Shown: in pieces, positions 60,287-64,000 of the stretch
How the letters are laid out: every line of letters begins with the position of its first letter
How positions within the stretch are numbered: the first letter of the stretch is position 1
NCBI RefSeq assembly: GCF_001577305.1
Contig: NZ_CP014518.1
Coordinates: forward strand, 2,914,001 to 2,978,000
DNA: 64,000 nt
Direction: 5' to 3'
Source: Sinomonas atrocyanea
GTDB lineage: Bacteria > Actinomycetota > Actinomycetes > Actinomycetales > Micrococcaceae
Made by a program: the position numbers and the translations under genes
Notes under the pieces: model-generated
The model's database searches: none
Seen by the model: only the letters and a program-made list of their open reading frames with translations
Told to the model about the DNA's origin: nothing

Positions 60287-60319
60287 AGCGCCGGGACCCA
60301 CGAGCTCGGTCCCGGCGCT
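60287..60319 (-). terminator. Intercistronic hairpin between oligopeptide-binding protein and permease genes
   Basis: AGCGCCGGGACC (60287-60298) and GGTCCCGGCGCT (60308-60319) form a 12-base perfect stem with a 9-base loop, 26 bases after the binding-protein stop. It probably lowers permease expression relative to the binding protein. Confidence 0.75.
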
Positions 60320-60344
60320 CCGCTGCGCATCAGAACTCCGGAAG

Positions 60345-62117
60345 CTACTTGGTAGCCCACTCCCAGAAGTTCCACCAGACGCCGGTCTGGTTCGGCATGT
60401 ACTTCACGCCGGTGACCTTGTCGCTGTACGCGTCCACCCCCACGGACTGGAACAGCGGCAGGCCGTACGAGGAGGCCCAGATCTTCTGGTCGATCTGCTT
60501 CTCGAGGTCAACCTGCTTGCTCTGGTCCGTGGTCTGGATCAGCTGGTCCATGAGCTGGTCGGCCGCCGGGTCGGAGAACTTGTTGAAGTTCGAGCCGTTG
60601 CCGGTCTTGAAGATCTGCGGGACGCCGGAGACGCCCACGCCCGGGTTGATCCAGCCGAAGATGGTGGCATCGTAGCCGCCCTTGCCGAGCGCCTTGCCCC
60701 AGTCGGACTTGCCCAGACCGCCGTCGACGATCTTGAACCCGGCCTTCGACGCGCTTGCGGCGATGAGCGTGTAGGCGTCGACGCGGTTCGGGTTGTCCTT
60801 GTTGTACATGATGCGGATCGTCGGGGTCTTGCCGGCAAGGAGCTGCTTGGCCTTGTCGATGTTGACCTGCTGGAAGTCAGCCGACCCGTTGTTCTTCACG
60901 CTGTCCGCGTAGGCGGCCTGCTGCGGGACGAAGATCTGCGAGTCGAGCGGCTTGGCGTTCGGATCGAGCTTCTTGATGATCTTGTCGACGATGTCCTGGC
61001 GCGGGACGGTCAGCATGAACGCGGTGCGCACATCCTTGTCGGCGAGCGGACCCGAGAAGTTCAGGTCGATGTGGTCGTAGGAGAGCTGGTTGCCCTGGTC
61101 GACCGTGACGCCGGGGATGGCCTTGAGCTGCTCGACCGTGTCGGACGAGGCCTGCGGGGCGATGATGTCCGCCTCGCCGTTCTTGAGCGCCTGGACCTGC
61201 GCGGGCGCCGAGCCGATGTACCGGACGACGATCGAGTCGACGTTCGGGGTCGGGCCCCAGTTGTAGTCCTTGTTGCGCACCAGGGTCATCGACTGGTCCG
61301 GGACGATGTCCTTGACGATGAACGGGCCGTTCGAGAGGAACAGGCTCGTGTCGCTCGGGAGGGTCTTGGTGTCGAAGCCGGTGTTGTAGAAGTCGGCGGC
61401 CTTCTTGAGCGTCTCGTTCGCCGGCTGCGGCTTGGACGGGTCGCCCTTCTTGATGCCCTTCATGAGGTCATAGAGCGCCTTGCCGTCGGACAGGCCCGCG
61501 TGCTTGGCCACGACGTTCGAGGGGATGTCCACGACCGAGCCGAGCGCGATCTCCCAGTCGGCGAACGCCTTGGTGTACTTGAGGGTCATCGACTTGCCGT
61601 CGGAGGACACCTCCGGGAACTCCGTGTTGTTCAGGCCCGTGGTGTCACCGGCCGTCGAGAAGTAGGAGGTTCCGGTCTTGGCCTTGGGGTCGGCGTCGTC
61701 GTACCAGCCAGAAGCTGCCGCCCACTGGAGGGCGACGTCGTACGCGGTGACAGGCGTTCCGTCGGACCACTTCACACCGTCGTTGACCGTGTACTTGACG
61801 GTCAGCGGGCTGTCGGAGACCTTCTCGAGCTTGCCGAACTTGTCGTTGTGGACGACGTTCAGCTTGTTGTCGATGTAGTAGAAACCCGAGTGCGTCGGGT
61901 AGCTGATCTTCGAGTTGATGTCGGTGTTGCCGTCAGCAGTGTTCGAGTTGAACGTGTTGAACGCGTTCACCTCGACGACCGTGACGGTACCCCCCTGCTT
62001 GGCGCCGGCCGATGCGGTGCTGGTGTTCGAACCGCCGCCCTGGGTCGCGCAGGCGCTGAGCGCGACCGCGGCAACCGCGGTGACGCCCACCGCCTTGGAA
62101 ATACGCCCGAAACGCAT
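60345..62117 (-). CDS. Oligopeptide-binding lipoprotein (DppA/OppA type)
   Basis: A 590-residue family-5 solute-binding lipoprotein: signal peptide with lipobox LSAC (Cys23), a Gly/Ser/Thr linker, then GGTVTVVEVNAFNTFNSNTADGN, VKYTVNDGVKWSDGTPVTAYDVALQW (the family signature), LVRNKDYNWGPTPNVDSIVVRY and DVRTAFMLTVPRQDIVD. It captures peptides outside the membrane. AGAGGAGG lies 4 bases before the ATG. First gene of the minus-strand transporter operon. Confidence 0.95.
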   Translation of the reverse strand: MRFGRISKAVGVTAVAAVALSACATQGGGSNTSTASAGAKQGGTVTVVEVNAFNTFNSNTADGNTDINSKISYPTHSGFYYIDNKLNVVHNDKFGKLEKVSDSPLTVKYTVNDGVKWSDGTPVTAYDVALQWAAASGWYDDADPKAKTGTSYFSTAGDTTGLNNTEFPEVSSDGKSMTLKYTKAFADWEIALGSVVDIPSNVVAKHAGLSDGKALYDLMKGIKKGDPSKPQPANETLKKAADFYNTGFDTKTLPSDTSLFLSNGPFIVKDIVPDQSMTLVRNKDYNWGPTPNVDSIVVRYIGSAPAQVQALKNGEADIIAPQASSDTVEQLKAIPGVTVDQGNQLSYDHIDLNFSGPLADKDVRTAFMLTVPRQDIVDKIIKKLDPNAKPLDSQIFVPQQAAYADSVKNNGSADFQQVNIDKAKQLLAGKTPTIRIMYNKDNPNRVDAYTLIAASASKAGFKIVDGGLGKSDWGKALGKGGYDATIFGWINPGVGVSGVPQIFKTGNGSNFNKFSDPAADQLMDQLIQTTDQSKQVDLEKQIDQKIWASSYGLPLFQSVGVDAYSDKVTGVKYMPNQTGVWWNFWEWATK

Positions 62118-62398
62118 TCCGCCTCCTCTAGTGCTTCTGTAGACGTGTGCCGGTAGCCCGGCCGCAGGCGGACCCGCCTTCCCCAGCGGATGGCGTGGCG
62201 CGCCTCACATGACCGACAGACTAGCCCGCCGCTGAGTGGGGAGGCTACGAAAGTTCCGTTTCAGATCAGCGTCGTTATCAAGATGCAACATATCTTTCAG
62301 GTTCTGGGGGCTCAGGTCTCGTATGCTCGCGCGATTGGCGTTTCCCAATCGATCGAGGGCTGCCGAGCGCGAGCCTACGCGCGGGTAGGCCGGCGCCG
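62118..62398 (-). other. 281-base gap between phosphoketolase and the oligopeptide-binding protein gene
   Basis: It should hold the promoter of the minus-strand transporter operon; no convincing -35/-10 pair was found. It is the most AT-rich stretch nearby (62240-62310). Two small hairpins lie at its far end: GCCTAC-gcgcgg-GTAGGC (62373-62390), a possible phosphoketolase terminator, and CGATTGG-cgtttc-CCAATCG (62332-62351). Confidence 0.4.
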
Positions 62399-63709
62399 TC
62401 AATCACTCGAGGGCGCGTCCTCCCCCAGGGTCCAGTCGCGGATCGCTGCCGGGTCGTCCCCGAACTCGCGGGTGTATGCCCGTGCCTGCGCGAGCTCGTC
62501 CTGGTACCGCTGGCGCAGGCCCGCGCGGCGCTCGGCCAGGCCCGGGACCCGGTCGAGGACGTCGATGGCCAGATGGAACCGGTCGATCCGGTTCAGCATC
62601 GCCATGTCGAACGGGGTCGTCGTCGTGCCCTCCTCGATGTAGCCGCGCACATGCAGGTTGCGGTGGTTCGTGCGCCGGTAGGTGAGGCGGTGGATGAGCC
62701 ATGGGTAGCCGTGGTAGGCGAAGACGACCGGCCGGTCTGTGGTGAACAGGGCGTCGAACTCCCGGTCCGGGAGCCCGTGCGGGTGCTCCCGCTCGTCCTG
62801 CAGGCGCATGAGGTCGACGGCGTTGACCACGCGGACCTTCAGCTCGGGCAGGTCGCGGCGCAGCATCTGGGCCGCGGCCACGGCCTCGGCGGTCGGGACG
62901 TCCCCAGCGCAGCCGAGCACCACATCCGGCTCCTGGCCGGGAACCTCGTTGCCCGCGAAGCCGAGGATCCCGATCCCCCGCGCGCAGTGCAGCCGGGCCT
63001 CGGCCGGCCCGAACCACTGCAGGGACTGGGCCTTCCCAGCGACGACGACGTTGACGTAGTCGCGGCTGCGCAGGCAGTGGTCCATGGTGGACACGAGGGT
63101 GTTCGCATCCACCGGGAGGTAGACGCGCACCACCTCGGCCTTCTTGTTGACCACGTGGTCGATGAAGCCGGGATCCTGGTGCGAGAAGCCGTTGTGGTCC
63201 TGCTGCCAGACATGGCTCGAGAGCAGGTAGGTCAGCGAGGCGACCGGCATGCGCCAGGGCAGCTCGCGGTGGACCTTGAGCCACTTGGCGTGCTGGTTGA
63301 ACATCGAGTCCACGATGTGCACGAAGGCCTCGTAGGAGGTGAAGACGCCATGCCGGCCGGTCAGCAGGTAGCCCTCGAGCCAGCCCTGGCACAGGTGCTC
63401 GCTGAGGACTTCCATCACCCGGCCGGCGCGGGCCAGGTGCTCGTCCACGTCCTCGATCCGCTCCTCCCAGACCTTGTCCGTGGCGTCGTAGACGTCCTGC
63501 AGCCGGTTCGAGGCGGTCTCGTCCGGGCCGAACAGGCGGAAGTCCGTCGGGTTCGCGCGGATCACCTCGCGCAGCCAGCCTCCGAGGTTGCCCATCGCCC
63601 CCGCGCGCACGACGCCGGGCGCCTCCACCGGCACCATGTGCGCCTCCTGCTCGGGCAGCCGCAGGTCCCGCAGCAGCCGGCCGCCGTTGGCGTAGGGCGT
63701 GGCGCTCAT
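62399..63709 (-). pseudogene. xfp: Phosphoketolase, C-terminal part in a different frame from its N-terminal part
   Basis: A 436-residue open frame from ATG 63709 that carries the C-terminal half of xylulose-5-P/fructose-6-P phosphoketolase: SATPYANGGRLLRDLRLPEQEAHMVPV, RLFGPDETASNRLQDVYDATDK, WLEGYLLTGRHGVFTSYEAF, SHVWQQDHNGFSHQDPGFIDHVV and FDMAMLNRIDRFHLAIDVL. The enzyme splits xylulose-5-P to acetyl-P and glyceraldehyde-3-P with ThDP. Its ATG overlaps the stop of the upstream frame (ATGA at 63706-63709). Homologues read through this point as G-D-R-R-M, so a one-base loss in the CCCCGCGGGG stretch (63717-63727) is the likely cause; a genuinely split enzyme is the alternative. Confidence 0.85.
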
Positions 63710-64000
63710 GCGGCGGTCCCCGCGGGGGCGAGCCTGGACAGCTCGGGCGAGCGGGCGCCGTCGTGCGTGAAGAGCTCCTCCGGGCGGTAGGAGCGCATCC
63801 ACGCCTCGAGCTGGGCCAGGTGCTCGGGATTCTCATGGATGGCGCTCAGCGGGACCTGGTGGGCGCGCCAGGTGCCCTCCACCGGCTTGCCGTCCACCGT
63901 GGCCGGGCCCGTCCAGCCCTTCGGGGACCGGAACACGATCATGGGCCAGGGCTCCGGCGTGGAAGACGGCGCCCGCTCCCCCGCCTCGCGCGCCCGGCGC
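63706..64000 (-). pseudogene. xfp: Phosphoketolase, N-terminal part (partial at window end, early stop)
   Basis: The frame entering from the window edge reads PWPMIVFRSPKGWTGPATVDG, GTWRAHQVPLSAIHENPEHL and YRPEELFTHDGARSPELSRLAPAGTAA and then stops at 63706. This is the ThDP-domain end of phosphoketolase, which normally continues into the sequence found in the next frame. The true start and ThDP-binding site lie outside the window. Confidence 0.85.

Noticed and set aside
62205..62402. 65-residue minus-strand frame after phosphoketolase
   Set aside because: It starts with TTG, has no Shine-Dalgarno and no recognisable family, and its codon use is unlike the neighbours; more likely intergenic.

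Overview
This window is high-GC DNA from an actinomycete, most likely a member of the Micrococcaceae (Arthrobacter/Sinomonas-like). The evidence is the very strong G/C preference at third codon positions, the actinobacterial variant of haem synthesis (HemQ/ChdC with a HemY-type oxidase), small actinobacterial families (DUF3107, DUF3117, DUF6114, DUF6230), DUF222-HNH and TatB/SigE gene orders, and many mRNAs that appear to start directly at the start codon. The genus is inferred from protein character only. No rRNA, tRNA, insertion sequence, prophage or CRISPR array was seen.

Layout. 1-8000: a haem locus with hemE-cgoX-chdC-cpfC-hemC-hemD on the minus strand, divergent from hemA on the plus strand; it encodes most of the coproporphyrin-dependent branch. 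8000-11300: moeZ (sulfur carrier activation), a TetR regulator with DUF3107, a small membrane protein and an acetyltransferase. 11300-18800: a DUF222-HNH protein with an SOS-like box, a pterin dehydratase, thiOSG under a TPP riboswitch, divergent thiE-pheA, and an RNB ribonuclease. 18800-25100: a secreted protein, a DEAD-box helicase with a long leader, an orphan DNA methyltransferase, a PHP phosphoesterase and aminopeptidase P. 25100-34600: the SigE neighbourhood (stress protein, MgtE-N/CBS protein, DUF1003, Mrp, TatB, anti-sigma, ECF sigma, O-methyltransferase, DUF3117, mannosyltransferase, DivIVA-like, LOG). 34600-38000: a gluABCD-type glutamate transporter. 38000-47200: dapE/dapD, a lysozyme-like secreted protein, a TetR regulator, galE, gltA, dapC and a 7Fe ferredoxin. 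From about 25 to 54 kb many genes match the set found between roughly Rv1165 and Rv1232c of Mycobacterium tuberculosis (from memory). 47200-51600: two regulator/target modules, namely TetR with a DUF6230-DUF6114-secreted protein operon, and ArsR-like with an MFS exporter that carries a frameshift. 51700-62100: typA, an SGNH lipoprotein, and an oligopeptide ABC operon split by a PH-domain gene on the other strand. 62400-64000: phosphoketolase, broken or split by a frame change and cut by the window edge.

How it works together. Haem, thiamine, lysine/diaminopimelate and glutamate uptake genes are housekeeping modules. Control is visible in several places: the TPP riboswitch, perfect palindromes at chdC, at the MgtE-like gene, at the TetR/DUF6230 and at the ArsR/MFS promoters, and intercistronic hairpins after both substrate-binding protein genes. 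The most striking global signal is that about seventeen genes have a TAnnnT-type -10 box only 5-9 bases before the start codon, which suggests leaderless transcription. The best candidates for new biology are the TetR-controlled DUF6230/DUF6114 envelope operon, a dispersed palindromic intergenic element present twice, and the haem-locus palindrome. Two genes are interrupted by single-base shifts in C/G runs, which may be real or may be assembly errors.
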